Assembly: GCF_000428045.1 (NCBI RefSeq) | Contig: NZ_ATZE01000016.1 | Span: 91,030 to 155,029, forward strand | Source: Sedimenticola selenatireducens DSM 17993 | Lineage (GTDB): Bacteria; Pseudomonadota; Gammaproteobacteria; Chromatiales; Chromatiaceae | DNA length: 64,000 nt | Direction: 5' to 3' | Shown here: positions 27,648 to 35,635 of the stretch, in pieces | Layout: the number at the start of each line of letters is the position of its first letter | Position numbering within the stretch: the stretch's first letter is position 1 | Translations under genes and position numbers: made by a program | Notes under the pieces: generated by a model | Told to the model about the DNA's origin: nothing | Seen by the model: only the letters and a program-made list of their open reading frames with translations | Database searches by the model: none

Positions 27648-28034
27648 ATGAAACAGATCACCGAACAATTGACCGAATTGCCATCCCCAATAGAGGTGGA
27701 CGGTAAACGGAAGATCAAACGCCATGGGCTATTGAGTCAGCGAGCGCTGGCACGGGAAAACCATGCATATGCAGCCACGGCGGGTGTAAGCAATAACTGT
27801 CAGAGCGGAGGATTTGTCCCGGCCTTTTATGACACCCTGTCGGATTGCAGTGTTATTTCCCGTTACGCCGACGGCAGCCCGGCACCCATTCATCTGCTGG
27901 ACGGCGTTCCAGTCGAGTGGGTTTCAGGCTATGACGCAGAGGGTCATGTAGCTGCCCTGCGCCCCGGTGTGATATCCGGCTTCCTGCGGGCTGGGCGTTT
28001 CTACACCCGAGAACAGGTGGCGAACGCCGGTTGA
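27648..28034 (+). CDS. Conserved-looking protein of unknown function
   Basis: 128 aa; I do not recognise a family. It is soluble and has two cysteines (N-N-C-Q-S and S-D-C-S-V), a compact beta-rich looking core (VISRYADGSPAPIHLLDGVPVEW) and a C-terminal helix. The upstream frame is open to 27501, but the ATG at 27648 has AAAGGAG 8 nt before it and is clearly the better start; the extension would read as a chance hydrophobic segment. The gene is preceded by a 237-bp gap and converges on tcdA with only 14 bp between stops. Confidence 0.6.
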   Translation: MKQITEQLTELPSPIEVDGKRKIKRHGLLSQRALARENHAYAATAGVSNNCQSGGFVPAFYDTLSDCSVISRYADGSPAPIHLLDGVPVEWVSGYDAEGHVAALRPGVISGFLRAGRFYTREQVANAG

Positions 28035-28048
28035 TCAGCCCCCGGAAC

Positions 28049-28831
28049 TCAAGAGCGGGTGCGAATCGCCAATCTCTTCAACACATGTGCGGTGGCCACC
28101 ATGGCAAAAGTCGTCGTAACCGTCATGGCCGAACCAAAACCGCCGCAGTGCAGACCCGCGCCAACACTCCCTCCTTCCGGCTTTACGCTACATACCTCCC
28201 CCCTGCCATCCGGGTAGACCTGCTGCTCGTCCGAGTAGACACAGGGGACATCGAACCGCCGCTTGGGATTTTTTGGGAAGTCATACTCCTTGCGCAATAG
28301 CTTCCGGGTCTTGGCCAGCAGCGGATCATGCTGGGTCTTGTAGAGATCGGTCAGACGGATCTTCAGCGGCTCGGTCTGACCACCTGCGCCGCCCACGGTG
28401 ATGATACGGATCTTGTTTCTGCGACAATGGGCAATCAGCGCGGCCTTGGTCTTAAAAGCATCAATGCAATCCACCAGATAGTCGTATTGGTTGCCGATCA
28501 AGCGCTCCAGATTGTCAATCTCAACAAACTCTTCCCAGGTGATAATCCTGCATTCAGGATTGATTCCCTGAATACGCTCAGCCATGGCATCCACCTTGGC
28601 GCGGCCAAACTGACCCTCCAGGGCATGGATCTGTCGATTGACATTGGATTCCGCCACATTGTCCAGATCGATCAAGGTCAGGGTCCCCACCCCACTGCGG
28701 GCCAGCGCTTCCGCTACCCAGGAGCCGACTCCGCCGATGCCCACGACGCAGACATGCGACTCGGCAAAACCGCGGAGTCCCGCCTCGCCATAGAGTCTTG
28801 CTATACCACCAAATCGTCTTGCGTAATCCAT
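28049..28831 (-). CDS. tcdA: tRNA threonylcarbamoyladenosine dehydratase
   Basis: 260 aa E1-like (ThiF/MoeB fold) enzyme. ATP-binding VVGIGGVGSWVAEALARSG, LIDLDNVAESNVNRQIHAL, and DCIDAFKTKAALIAHC match the TcdA/CsdL family, with the family C terminus VPCVYSDEQ ... GSAMTVTTTFAMVA. It cyclises t6A37 to ct6A on tRNAs that read ANN codons, working with a CsdA/CsdE-type sulfur system in E. coli. No csd genes are nearby here. Confidence 0.94.
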   Translation of the reverse strand: MDYARRFGGIARLYGEAGLRGFAESHVCVVGIGGVGSWVAEALARSGVGTLTLIDLDNVAESNVNRQIHALEGQFGRAKVDAMAERIQGINPECRIITWEEFVEIDNLERLIGNQYDYLVDCIDAFKTKAALIAHCRRNKIRIITVGGAGGQTEPLKIRLTDLYKTQHDPLLAKTRKLLRKEYDFPKNPKRRFDVPCVYSDEQQVYPDGRGEVCSVKPEGGSVGAGLHCGGFGSAMTVTTTFAMVATAHVLKRLAIRTRS

Positions 28832-28931
28832 CGGCTACCTGACTGATTAATCATCACGCCGGTCATTGGTTTCTCCAGGCCCGGTCGAGGGGCCCATTCT
28901 AAGTGGCCTGACACAATATCCCAACAACTGA

Positions 28932-28983
28932 TTGACCCGGCTTCACGCCCTGGGATATGGTAAATATACCGAACGGTATATTT
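28932..28983 (+). promoter_or_regulatory. Promoter and palindromic operator of the tetR gene
   Basis: TTGACC (28932-28937), 18-nt spacer, TATGGT (28956-28961), then directly a perfect inverted repeat with half-sites AAATATACCG and CGGTATATTT separated by AA (28962-28983). It ends 9 bp before the regulator's ATG, so a bound repressor would cover the transcription start. A second site with 18 of 22 identical bases lies at 29623-29644. Confidence 0.75.
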
Positions 28984-28992
28984 TTCTAGTCT

Positions 28993-29589
28993 ATGGAAAC
29001 CAAAGGCGAACGCACACGACAACTCATTATCGAGAAATCACTACAACTTTTCTCCGTAAAGGGTTATCACAGCACATCTATTTCAAATATTTTGGACGCG
29101 ACAGGCCTGACCAAAGGGGGGCTGTATGGTCACTTCGAAAGCAAAGAGGCGATCTGGTATGCCATCTATGACGAGGCGGTAAGGCGCTGGCGCCGCGTAG
29201 TGTTTGACGGGGTTCACGACATTACCGACCCACTCCGGCGGATCGAAAAGGTGATTGAAAACGACCTGATGAACTATCTGGGCAAGGATATCTTTGAGGG
29301 GGGGTGCTTCTTCCTGAATGCCCTGGTGGAGCTCTCGGGTCAGTCACTGGAGATGAGCCGTCACATGCTGCGCGGATTCATCGGCTTTTCCAAACTGCTG
29401 CAGCAGTGGCTGGTGCAAGCGGAGTCGCAGGGGCAGATCCAGTCCGGCCTGAATCATCGTGAAATTGCCAATTTTATCTTTATCTCGCTGAATGGCGCGG
29501 CCGCCCTCTACGCCGTCACCCGGGACGACAGCGTGCTTAAACAGACGACCTCGCAGCTTCATCGTTACGTCCGACAACTGGAAGCCTGA
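28993..29589 (+). CDS. TetR/AcrR family transcriptional regulator
   Basis: 198 aa. N-terminal helix-turn-helix TSISNILDATGLTKGGLYGHFESKEAIW, then a ligand-binding domain (TetR_C-type, GGCFFLNALVELSGQSLEMS). The promoter carries a perfect palindrome, so autoregulation is expected. A near-copy of the operator sits between this gene and the M24 peptidase gene downstream, which points to a simple local circuit. The inducer is unknown. No clear Shine-Dalgarno precedes ATG 28993; the operator is AT-rich right up to it. Confidence 0.9.
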   Translation: METKGERTRQLIIEKSLQLFSVKGYHSTSISNILDATGLTKGGLYGHFESKEAIWYAIYDEAVRRWRRVVFDGVHDITDPLRRIEKVIENDLMNYLGKDIFEGGCFFLNALVELSGQSLEMSRHMLRGFIGFSKLLQQWLVQAESQGQIQSGLNHREIANFIFISLNGAAALYAVTRDDSVLKQTTSQLHRYVRQLEA

Positions 29590-29622
29590 TTCCATCGACA
29601 ACGAAAGCGAGAGACACAATCA

Positions 29623-29644
29623 AAATATACCTTTCGGTTTATTT
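29623..29644 (+). promoter_or_regulatory. Second TetR-type operator, upstream of the M24 peptidase gene
   Basis: Half-sites AAATATACC and CGGTTTATTT around TTT. It matches the autoregulatory operator at 28962-28983 in 18 of 22 positions, though its own symmetry is poorer. It lies 68 bp upstream of the peptidase ATG and overlaps a plausible AT-rich -10 region (TTTATTTTATAC). Confidence 0.6.
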
Positions 29645-29712
29645 TATACAGAACACGCGGCGCGCCTGAACAGGCCGCGATTTACAGAGATATTTGCTGA
29701 CAGGACATTGCC

Positions 29713-30897
29713 ATGAGTCGACATCTGGAGCGTATTAAAATATTCCAGCGCGAGCTGATCAATCAGGGCCTTGGAGCCGCCCTGCTCTTCTACTCGCGGG
29801 ATATCTTCTACTATACCGGTATTGCCCAACCGGCCTTTCTCGCCGTATTTCCAGACGACTACCGACTGTTTGTACGTAGCGGCTATCCCTATGCCGTACA
29901 GACCGCCGGTATCGAGGCTTCTCACATCAGTGAGGAACGCCGCCTCGACTTCATCTACCAGGAGTACTTCTCCTATCTCTGGAACAAGCGCCTGGGCATT
30001 GAACTGGACCTGTTACCGGCCAACAACTACCTGGCCTACCAGAAGTTATTCCAGGGTTTCGAACTGCAGGACGTATCCCCGCTGATCCTTAAGCAACGGA
30101 CTGTCAAGACGCCCTATGAAATCGAGCAGATCCGCCGCGCCTGCAGGGTGGTCGAAACGGGTCAGCAGGCGATACAGCAGGGGCTGAGACCCGGTATCAC
30201 CGAACTGGAACTCTCCGCCGTAATCGAGAACAGCCATCGTCTGGCCGGGCATGAGGGGGGCATCTTTCTGCGCCATCCCGACTTGCCATTGGGCATGGGA
30301 CCAATCAGTTCCGGGGCCAACCTGGGTGATTTCACCGGCCTGGTCTACTCTGTCTCCGGCGTTGGACTGAGCACCGCCCTGCCGATTGGCCCCTCCAACC
30401 GGATTATTGATGATGGTGACCCGGTGGTGGTGGATATCCCGAGCATGGTGAACGGCTACCATGCCGACCAGTCCCGCACCTACGTCGCCGGCAGGGCAAC
30501 TCCCCGATTGAAGGGATTGTATGCCGATCTGCGCGAGATTTCCGACTATGTCATCGACACAATAAAACCGGGTATGGGCTGTGATCAGGTCTATGATCTG
30601 GCAGTGGAAAAGGCAGCCGAGATGCGGGTCGAGGAGCAGTTCCTCAGATTTACCGGTGACAGCCACTGCCGGCTGATCGGTCATGGGGTCGGTATCGAAG
30701 TGAACGAGCCACCGGTGCTGATTGCCAACAACCGGGCCACCATTCCCGACAGCTGTGTACTGGCCATTGAGATGCACATGCTGGACAAGCGCGCCGGCGT
30801 GGTCAAAATAGAGGATACCGTGCTGATCAGCAGTGCGGGCAATGAAATTTTGACCAAGGCATCGCGGGACCTGATCGAGACCGCCGCCGCGAGTTGA
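29713..30897 (+). CDS. M24 family (Xaa-Pro aminopeptidase-like) metallopeptidase
   Basis: 394 aa. N-terminal creatinase-like domain (~1-160) and a pita-bread M24 domain. All five metal ligands are visible: the two Asp in VVDIPSMVNGYHADQSRTY, His in IGHGVGIEVNEPP, Glu in AIEMHM, and Glu in KIEDTVLI. It should therefore be an active dinuclear metal hydrolase acting on X-Pro dipeptides or a related amide; creatinase-like relatives exist. It lies behind a predicted TetR operator. The DUF2520 gene follows after 12 bp, so the two are probably cotranscribed. Confidence 0.88.
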   Translation: MSRHLERIKIFQRELINQGLGAALLFYSRDIFYYTGIAQPAFLAVFPDDYRLFVRSGYPYAVQTAGIEASHISEERRLDFIYQEYFSYLWNKRLGIELDLLPANNYLAYQKLFQGFELQDVSPLILKQRTVKTPYEIEQIRRACRVVETGQQAIQQGLRPGITELELSAVIENSHRLAGHEGGIFLRHPDLPLGMGPISSGANLGDFTGLVYSVSGVGLSTALPIGPSNRIIDDGDPVVVDIPSMVNGYHADQSRTYVAGRATPRLKGLYADLREISDYVIDTIKPGMGCDQVYDLAVEKAAEMRVEEQFLRFTGDSHCRLIGHGVGIEVNEPPVLIANNRATIPDSCVLAIEMHMLDKRAGVVKIEDTVLISSAGNEILTKASRDLIETAAAS

Positions 30898-30909
30898 GCA
30901 GGAGCGAAA

Positions 30910-31812
30910 ATGTCAAAAGAGCGGATTGCACTGGTCGGCGCAGGTGCAGCGGGTAGCGCACTACTGCTGGCGCTGCATCGGGCCGGCTACCCCATTGCCG
31001 GCGTGGCCAGTCGGACACTGGAGTCGGCACGACGCTGCGCCGCACTAATCGGCGACCCGCCCGCCACCAGCGACCCGGCACCGGTCGTGGTCAACGCCGA
31101 CATCATCATACTCGCCACCCCGGACGGCCAGATTGAACCGGCCTGCCACGCCATTGCCGACCAGGGCGTCATCCGGCCCGGCCAGCTGTTTCTCCATCTC
31201 AGTGGCGCACTCACCTCCAATGTCCTCGAACCGGCACGGCACAAAGGCGCCGAAGTGCTCTCCCTGCACCCGATCCAGGCGCTGGCCGACCCGCAGAAAG
31301 GAGCGGAACTGTTGCGGGGGAGCTGGTTCTGCCTGGAGGGAACCACACCGGCCATCACCCGGGGTGAAGCCCTGGTCAATGCCCTGCAGGGAGAAACCCT
31401 CGTCATACCGGCTGAAAAGAAGGCACTCTATCACGCGTCCCTCTGTGTCGCCGCCAACTACCTGGTCACCATCGAGTCCATTGCCGTCACCCTGCTGGAG
31501 CAGATCGGCATTGAACGGCAAGCCGGCCTCAAGGCAATACTGCCGCTAATCGCCGGCAGTGTGGAAAACCTGGTCCATTCCGGCCTACCCGACGCGTTGA
31601 CCGGACCTATCAGCCGGGGCGACACGGCAACCATCACACAGCATATCGACAGTTTGCGGGAGATCCAGCCGGCCTATCAGGCGATCTATCGGATGCTCGG
31701 AAAAGAGACCGTGGAGCTGGCCCTGGAGAAAGGCGGGCTGGATCAGGAGCAGGCTGAGCAGATCCGGCTGCTGCTCACCCCGCAACCGCCGGATGCGTGC
31801 CTGATCAGTTGA
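30910..31812 (+). CDS. Rossmann-fold DUF2520 protein
   Basis: 300 aa. N-terminal NAD(P)-binding motif ALVGAGAAGSALLLALHRAG and a C-terminal helical DUF2520 domain (HPIQALADPQKGAELLRGSWF ... YHASLCVAANYLVTI). The layout is like ketopantoate reductase or 6-phosphogluconate dehydrogenase relatives, but the substrate is unknown. The start ATG is 12 bp after the M24 stop, with GGAGCG as ribosome binding site. Its link with the M24 peptidase suggests a shared small-molecule pathway under TetR control. Confidence 0.85.
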   Translation: MSKERIALVGAGAAGSALLLALHRAGYPIAGVASRTLESARRCAALIGDPPATSDPAPVVVNADIIILATPDGQIEPACHAIADQGVIRPGQLFLHLSGALTSNVLEPARHKGAEVLSLHPIQALADPQKGAELLRGSWFCLEGTTPAITRGEALVNALQGETLVIPAEKKALYHASLCVAANYLVTIESIAVTLLEQIGIERQAGLKAILPLIAGSVENLVHSGLPDALTGPISRGDTATITQHIDSLREIQPAYQAIYRMLGKETVELALEKGGLDQEQAEQIRLLLTPQPPDACLIS

Positions 31813-31863
31813 GATTCAGGCCATGGGACCGCCGGTAAGTCTTCAACACGAGACGATTGACCT

Positions 31864-31890
31864 GTAGGAGGCCCGCCCGCGGGCCGATTC
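31864..31890. repeat. REP-like palindrome (TGTAGGAGG type)
   Basis: TGTAGGAGGCCCG, loop CCCG, CGGGCCGATTC. The TGTAGGAG head followed by a GC hairpin and GATTC/GCGA tail is the usual form of REP elements in gammaproteobacteria. It sits between the convergent DUF2520 and GGDEF-EAL genes and may also help end transcription. Confidence 0.6.
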
Positions 31891-31930
31891 ACCGTGACAC
31901 CGCCGTTCGTAGCAGGACGGGACGGAGCAG

Positions 31931-33883
31931 TCAGAACCCCTCGAACACACTCTGGGTGCCGTTTTTCCTTGCATCGCTGACATTGCTATCCATGATGAAG
32001 TCGAGGAACTCCGCTTCATCCAGTGGCTGACACAACATATAGCCCTGGAAGCAGTGGCAACCGCGCTTGCGCAGAAAATCAAATTCACGGCTGTTCTCAA
32101 CCCCCTCGGCCACCACGCTCAACCCGAGCTTGGAGGCCATGGTGATAATCGCCTCGACAATACTTACTGTCTCCGGATCGCTGATGATGTCGTTGACGAA
32201 TGAGCGGTCGATCTTGATCTCATCCAACGGCAGTCGTTTCAGGTAGGCCATGGAGGAGTAGCCGGTACCGAAATCATCAATCGAGAAGCGCACACCCAGG
32301 CTTTTCAGATCGAGCATTTTTGCCATCACCTCGTCTAGGTTGGTGACCAGCATGTTTTCGGTCAACTCCAGGGTCAGGCGCGTGGGATTGGCACCGCTGG
32401 TTTTCAGGAAGTGCGCCACCTGCATGGCGAAGTCGGCCTGCTGGAACTGCTGGGGGCTGATATTGACCGAGAGGTGGATAGGTCCCGCCTCGGCATACTC
32501 ATCGGCAATTTTACGCAGCAGATTGCAGGAGACTTCCAGCACCCGGTTACCGAGCGAGGTGATGATACCGATATCCTCCGCCACCGGAATGAACTCGGCC
32601 GGCATGATCAGGCCACGGGTCGGATGCTCCCAACGCAACAGCGCCTCGGCACCCAGGGTGTTGCCGGAGAAGTCGTGCTTCGGTTGCCAGAGGATCTTCA
32701 GTTCGTTGCGTTCCAGGGCCTGACGCAGATCGTTCTGCATCTGCAACTGCTCTTCGGAACTCTTGTGCATACTGGGCAGGAAGAAACGCACGGTGTTGCG
32801 CCCGGCCTCCTTGGCTCGATACATGGCGGTATCCGCCTGCATCAGGACATCATCTGCGGTCTCACCATTCTGAGGGAACAGCGAGACACCGATGCTGGTG
32901 GTGGCATAGAGGCGATGGCCGTGCACTTCGTAGGGTTCCGAGAGCGCCGCCAGCACCTTGTTCGCCGCTATATCCACCTGATGGGTAAACTCGTCGAGCA
33001 CGGCACTCTCCTCCGCCAGCAGCAGGACAAACTCATCGCCGCCCAGGCGAGCCGCTGTATCCTCCCTGCGCAGACAATCGGTAAGGCGTCTCGCCACTTG
33101 TTGCAGCAAGGCATCACCGATGGGGTGACCCAGTGTGTCGTTGATGGTCTTGAAATTATCCAGGTCGAGAAACAACAGTGCGCCGATACGGTCATGACGC
33201 CGGCAGCGAGCCAGCATCTGATTCAGCCGGTCCAGCAGCAGACGCCGATTGGGCAGATCGGTCAGGGGATCATAGGTCGCCTGATACTCCACCAGTTCCT
33301 GGGCCTGCCGCTGTTTGGTGACGTCACGAAAACTCCAGACCCTTCCCACGATCTCCCCTTCGATCAACTGCGGGTGTGAGCGGCTCTCGAAGATCCGTCC
33401 GTCGGTAAAGCGCAGGATATCCCTTGTCGCCTCATCGGTATGGGACAACTGATCACGGATGCGATGAATGAACCGTTCCCCATTCTCCATCAGCGGTGCG
33501 GTGAAAGCGCGCAACCAGCCCTTTTTATCATCCCGGTCGAGCGTCTGGGGTATCTCCCAAAGGGTCACGAACTTGGTGTTATAAATCACCACTCGCAGAT
33601 CATTGTCGAGCACCAGAATACCGTCGGTGGTGGAGTTGAGGGTCGCCTTCAGCAGGGAGATGATCTCCTGCAACTGATGCACATCGGCCTGCTCGGTGGT
33701 GGCCAGAGGCCAGAGGCCCTCAACATGGGTAGTGGATCGGACATTCTCCAGGCTGTCCGGGCCACGGGAGACCGACCTGGAAATTAGTGTATCCAGTTCA
33801 TCCATTCTGTCGCCCAGAACCTCCAGTTCACTCCGGAGATCCGGCGCGACACTGCCGTCATCTGTCATATCCAATTCAGACAC
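31931..33883 (-). CDS. PAS-GGDEF-EAL c-di-GMP turnover protein
   Basis: 650 aa, cytoplasmic. A short N-terminal helical region, a PAS domain (~75-195, LNSTTDGILVLDNDLRVVIYN), a GGDEF domain with intact GGDEF at 281-285 and an I-site RRED five residues before it, and an EAL domain with EALLRW at 413-418 and DDFGTGYSS. All catalytic signature residues are present in both domains, so it may both make and break c-di-GMP, with PAS input setting the balance. GTG start at 33883 with GAGG 7 nt upstream. Confidence 0.93.
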   Translation of the reverse strand: MSELDMTDDGSVAPDLRSELEVLGDRMDELDTLISRSVSRGPDSLENVRSTTHVEGLWPLATTEQADVHQLQEIISLLKATLNSTTDGILVLDNDLRVVIYNTKFVTLWEIPQTLDRDDKKGWLRAFTAPLMENGERFIHRIRDQLSHTDEATRDILRFTDGRIFESRSHPQLIEGEIVGRVWSFRDVTKQRQAQELVEYQATYDPLTDLPNRRLLLDRLNQMLARCRRHDRIGALLFLDLDNFKTINDTLGHPIGDALLQQVARRLTDCLRREDTAARLGGDEFVLLLAEESAVLDEFTHQVDIAANKVLAALSEPYEVHGHRLYATTSIGVSLFPQNGETADDVLMQADTAMYRAKEAGRNTVRFFLPSMHKSSEEQLQMQNDLRQALERNELKILWQPKHDFSGNTLGAEALLRWEHPTRGLIMPAEFIPVAEDIGIITSLGNRVLEVSCNLLRKIADEYAEAGPIHLSVNISPQQFQQADFAMQVAHFLKTSGANPTRLTLELTENMLVTNLDEVMAKMLDLKSLGVRFSIDDFGTGYSSMAYLKRLPLDEIKIDRSFVNDIISDPETVSIVEAIITMASKLGLSVVAEGVENSREFDFLRKRGCHCFQGYMLCQPLDEAEFLDFIMDSNVSDARKNGTQSVFEGF

Positions 33884-34207
33884 GCGCTTCCCTCATCTGA
33901 CAGGTCCGGTCAGATTCTCTGATCCCAGGGGTTATCCATAGCATAGGAACATGGCAGGCCATTGACTCCTTTACTGGAAATCAACGGCCTGCCACATTAT
34001 CGTTGTTAAACCCCGGAGATCCGAATCGCTATTCCGTCCCTCTCTATAATTTGTGCGGTTATTGTTTGACCTTCACTAAAAGGTCAATATTGTTGTTATG
34101 CCTGTTTTGCGGGAGCAATAAACCAAATAAACTCTATGACCAGTACAGGGTGGATCCAATCCGGACTCCGCCGAATGGCTACATAACCCCGACAAAACTG
34201 GTCCCCC
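33884..34207. other. Intergenic region with two strong inverted repeats
   Basis: This 324-bp gap separates divergent genes. At 33952-33994 TGGCAGGCC(A)TTGA and TCAA(C)GGCCTGCCA can form a 9+4-bp stem with a 15-nt loop. At 34066-34087 TTGACCTT and AAGGTCAA form a perfect 8-bp inverted repeat around CACTAA, which looks like an operator. TATAAT at 34045-34050 may be a -10 box. No open frame with a ribosome binding site is seen. Confidence 0.5.
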
Positions 34208-35236
34208 ATGAGTTTTCCCGAGCCTCTCCAACAGTTTATCGGCAACCGACTGGATCGGGAGCTGAACTGGAAAAGCCGCTGCCATCCCCTGTACGGGTAT
34301 CTGCCGCGGTACTCTTCCACCCCGCTGTTCATCAAGCGTGAGGATGAACTCAACGCCAATGCGGTCGGAACCAAGTATCGAAAATACCTCAGCCTGATCC
34401 CGGCCCTAGAGCATAGCGGCAACGAGCGGATAATCTTGATAGGTAGTGCACATTCCAATAATGTGGTTGGGCTCGCTCAGCTGCTTCGGAGTCGTGGCAT
34501 TGATGTCTCCGCCCTGATAAAAGCGCCTGGCAACAAACAGTTAGTTGGAAATCACTTACTCCTCACCATGCTGTTGCCGCATGACAGAATGCATTATGTC
34601 AGCCATCCGGACTGGCCGCGGGTGGAAGAGATCGCGGAACAACTGGTTGCCCGACTGAAACAGCAGGGCATCTCTGCCATGGTGATACCTGAAGGTGGCT
34701 ATAGCGAAGCGGTACTGCCGGGCATCCTCACCCTGGCCGCCGACCTGCAGCGCAACGGCAAAGAGCTGGGCGTGGAATTCCAGGATATCTGGACCGACAG
34801 TGGCACCGGGATCAGTGCCATTGGTCTGCTACTTGGCATGCGGTTGCTTGGGATAACAAAGCCCCGTGTGCATATCACCCACATTGCCGGTAATCCGGAG
34901 GAGTTCCAGCAGCGCTATGCACAGTTTGAACGCTGGCTGGAACAGCTGACGCAACAACCGCTGCCGGGAGCGCGGCCGCAAGTCCGGTTTATCCAGCCGG
35001 CCACCGCGGCCTCCTACGGCAGCGTCAATCAAACCATCCTGCGAGAGAGCTGGGCCATCGCCCGGGAGACTGGCCTGTTGATGGACCCGGTCTACTCGGT
35101 CAAGCACTTTTATACCGTGAAGCGCGAAATGGAACGGCAAGCGCCGGACGGTCCACAACTGATCCTGTACAACGGCGGCACCCTGGGCATGTGCGGATTT
35201 CAATCCAGGCTTGCATCCCGGGAACCGATGGTGTAG
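34208..35236 (+). CDS. PLP-dependent deaminase of the D-cysteine desulfhydrase / ACC deaminase family
   Basis: 342 aa, fold type II PLP enzyme. Visible: LFIKREDELN near the N terminus, the Schiff-base lysine in GTKYRKYL, the substrate site GSAHSNNV, a glycine-rich phosphate region DSGTGISAIGL, and YNGGTLGM near the C terminus. Relatives act on D-cysteine, ACC or similar amino acids, releasing ammonia. The substrate cannot be set from sequence. The upstream region carries a TTGACCTT/AAGGTCAA palindrome. No Shine-Dalgarno is evident before ATG 34208. Confidence 0.82.
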   Translation: MSFPEPLQQFIGNRLDRELNWKSRCHPLYGYLPRYSSTPLFIKREDELNANAVGTKYRKYLSLIPALEHSGNERIILIGSAHSNNVVGLAQLLRSRGIDVSALIKAPGNKQLVGNHLLLTMLLPHDRMHYVSHPDWPRVEEIAEQLVARLKQQGISAMVIPEGGYSEAVLPGILTLAADLQRNGKELGVEFQDIWTDSGTGISAIGLLLGMRLLGITKPRVHITHIAGNPEEFQQRYAQFERWLEQLTQQPLPGARPQVRFIQPATAASYGSVNQTILRESWAIARETGLLMDPVYSVKHFYTVKREMERQAPDGPQLILYNGGTLGMCGFQSRLASREPMV

Positions 35237-35365
35237 AAATAATCCCCAGTCAAATACGCCCAGCACCTCGCGGTGCCGTGCGTCAATCGGATGGACAAGG
35301 CTCGCCTCCCCATCAAACCTGAATTGAGACAACAGACCGAAAACGGAAAAAGTAACAGACAACTC

Positions 35366-35446
35366 ATGAAAATTCGTTCGCTGATGGTAGTGGTATCTCT
35401 GGTAGTGGTAGTCGTAAATCGACTGCGCGGAGAGACTATCGGCTAG
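35366..35446 (+). CDS. ilvGM leader peptide
   Basis: 26 codons beginning ATG AAA ATT CGT and ending GGC TAG. The middle reads LMVVVSLVVVVV: eight Val codons plus Leu and Ile residues, exactly what an attenuator leader for a branched-chain operon should contain (compare IlvL and IvbL in E. coli). An intrinsic terminator follows 20 bp after the stop, and ilvG begins beyond it. Stalling at Val (or Leu) codons would favour readthrough. Too short to be found by ordinary gene callers. Confidence 0.85.
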   Translation: MKIRSLMVVVSLVVVVVNRLRGETIG

Positions 35447-35465
35447 CATTTTTCACCCAAATCCG

Positions 35466-35503
35466 AAAAACCTCCGCATCGAAAGATCCGGGGGTTTTTT
35501 TTT
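35466..35503 (+). terminator. ilv attenuator (intrinsic terminator)
   Basis: CCTCCGCATC, loop GAAA, GATCCGGGGG: a 10-bp stem with one C-C mismatch and one G-U pair, extended by AAAAA on the left and TTTTT on the right, then a run of nine T. It is placed between the leader peptide and ilvG as in classical ilv attenuation. Confidence 0.88.
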
Positions 35504-35607
35504 GCCCAGGGACGGGCTTATGCCGCGGCGGCCATGGATGGCCGGGAGCGGCTTTGCCCAGGGATGGGGTATATGCCGCGGAGGCCATGGATGGCCGGGA
35601 GCGGCCC
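35504..35607. repeat. Tandem pair of GGCCATGGATGGCC-type repeats in the ilv leader
   Basis: Two ~52-bp units in tandem, each GCCCAGGGA...ATGCCGCGG(C/A)GGCCATGGATGGCCGGGAGCGG. The inner GGCCATGGATGGCC and GCCGCGG/CCGGGAGCGGC parts are palindromic. The array starts directly at the T-run of the attenuator. A diverged pair lies at 38814-38910, also directly after a terminator T-run. It puts an in-frame extension before ilvG that should not be read as protein. Confidence 0.8.
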
Positions 35608-35635
35608 AGCCTTTGAAGCAGGAGCCAGCAGAGAG

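Noticed and set aside
34829..35449. Minus-strand open frame over the desulfhydrase end and the ilv leader
   Set aside because: It is antisense to a clear gene and to the leader peptide, and has no recognisable product.
35534..35635. Possible 34-residue N-terminal extension of IlvG
   Set aside because: The open frame is made by GGCCATGGATGGCC repeats, and IlvG homology starts exactly at ATG 35636.
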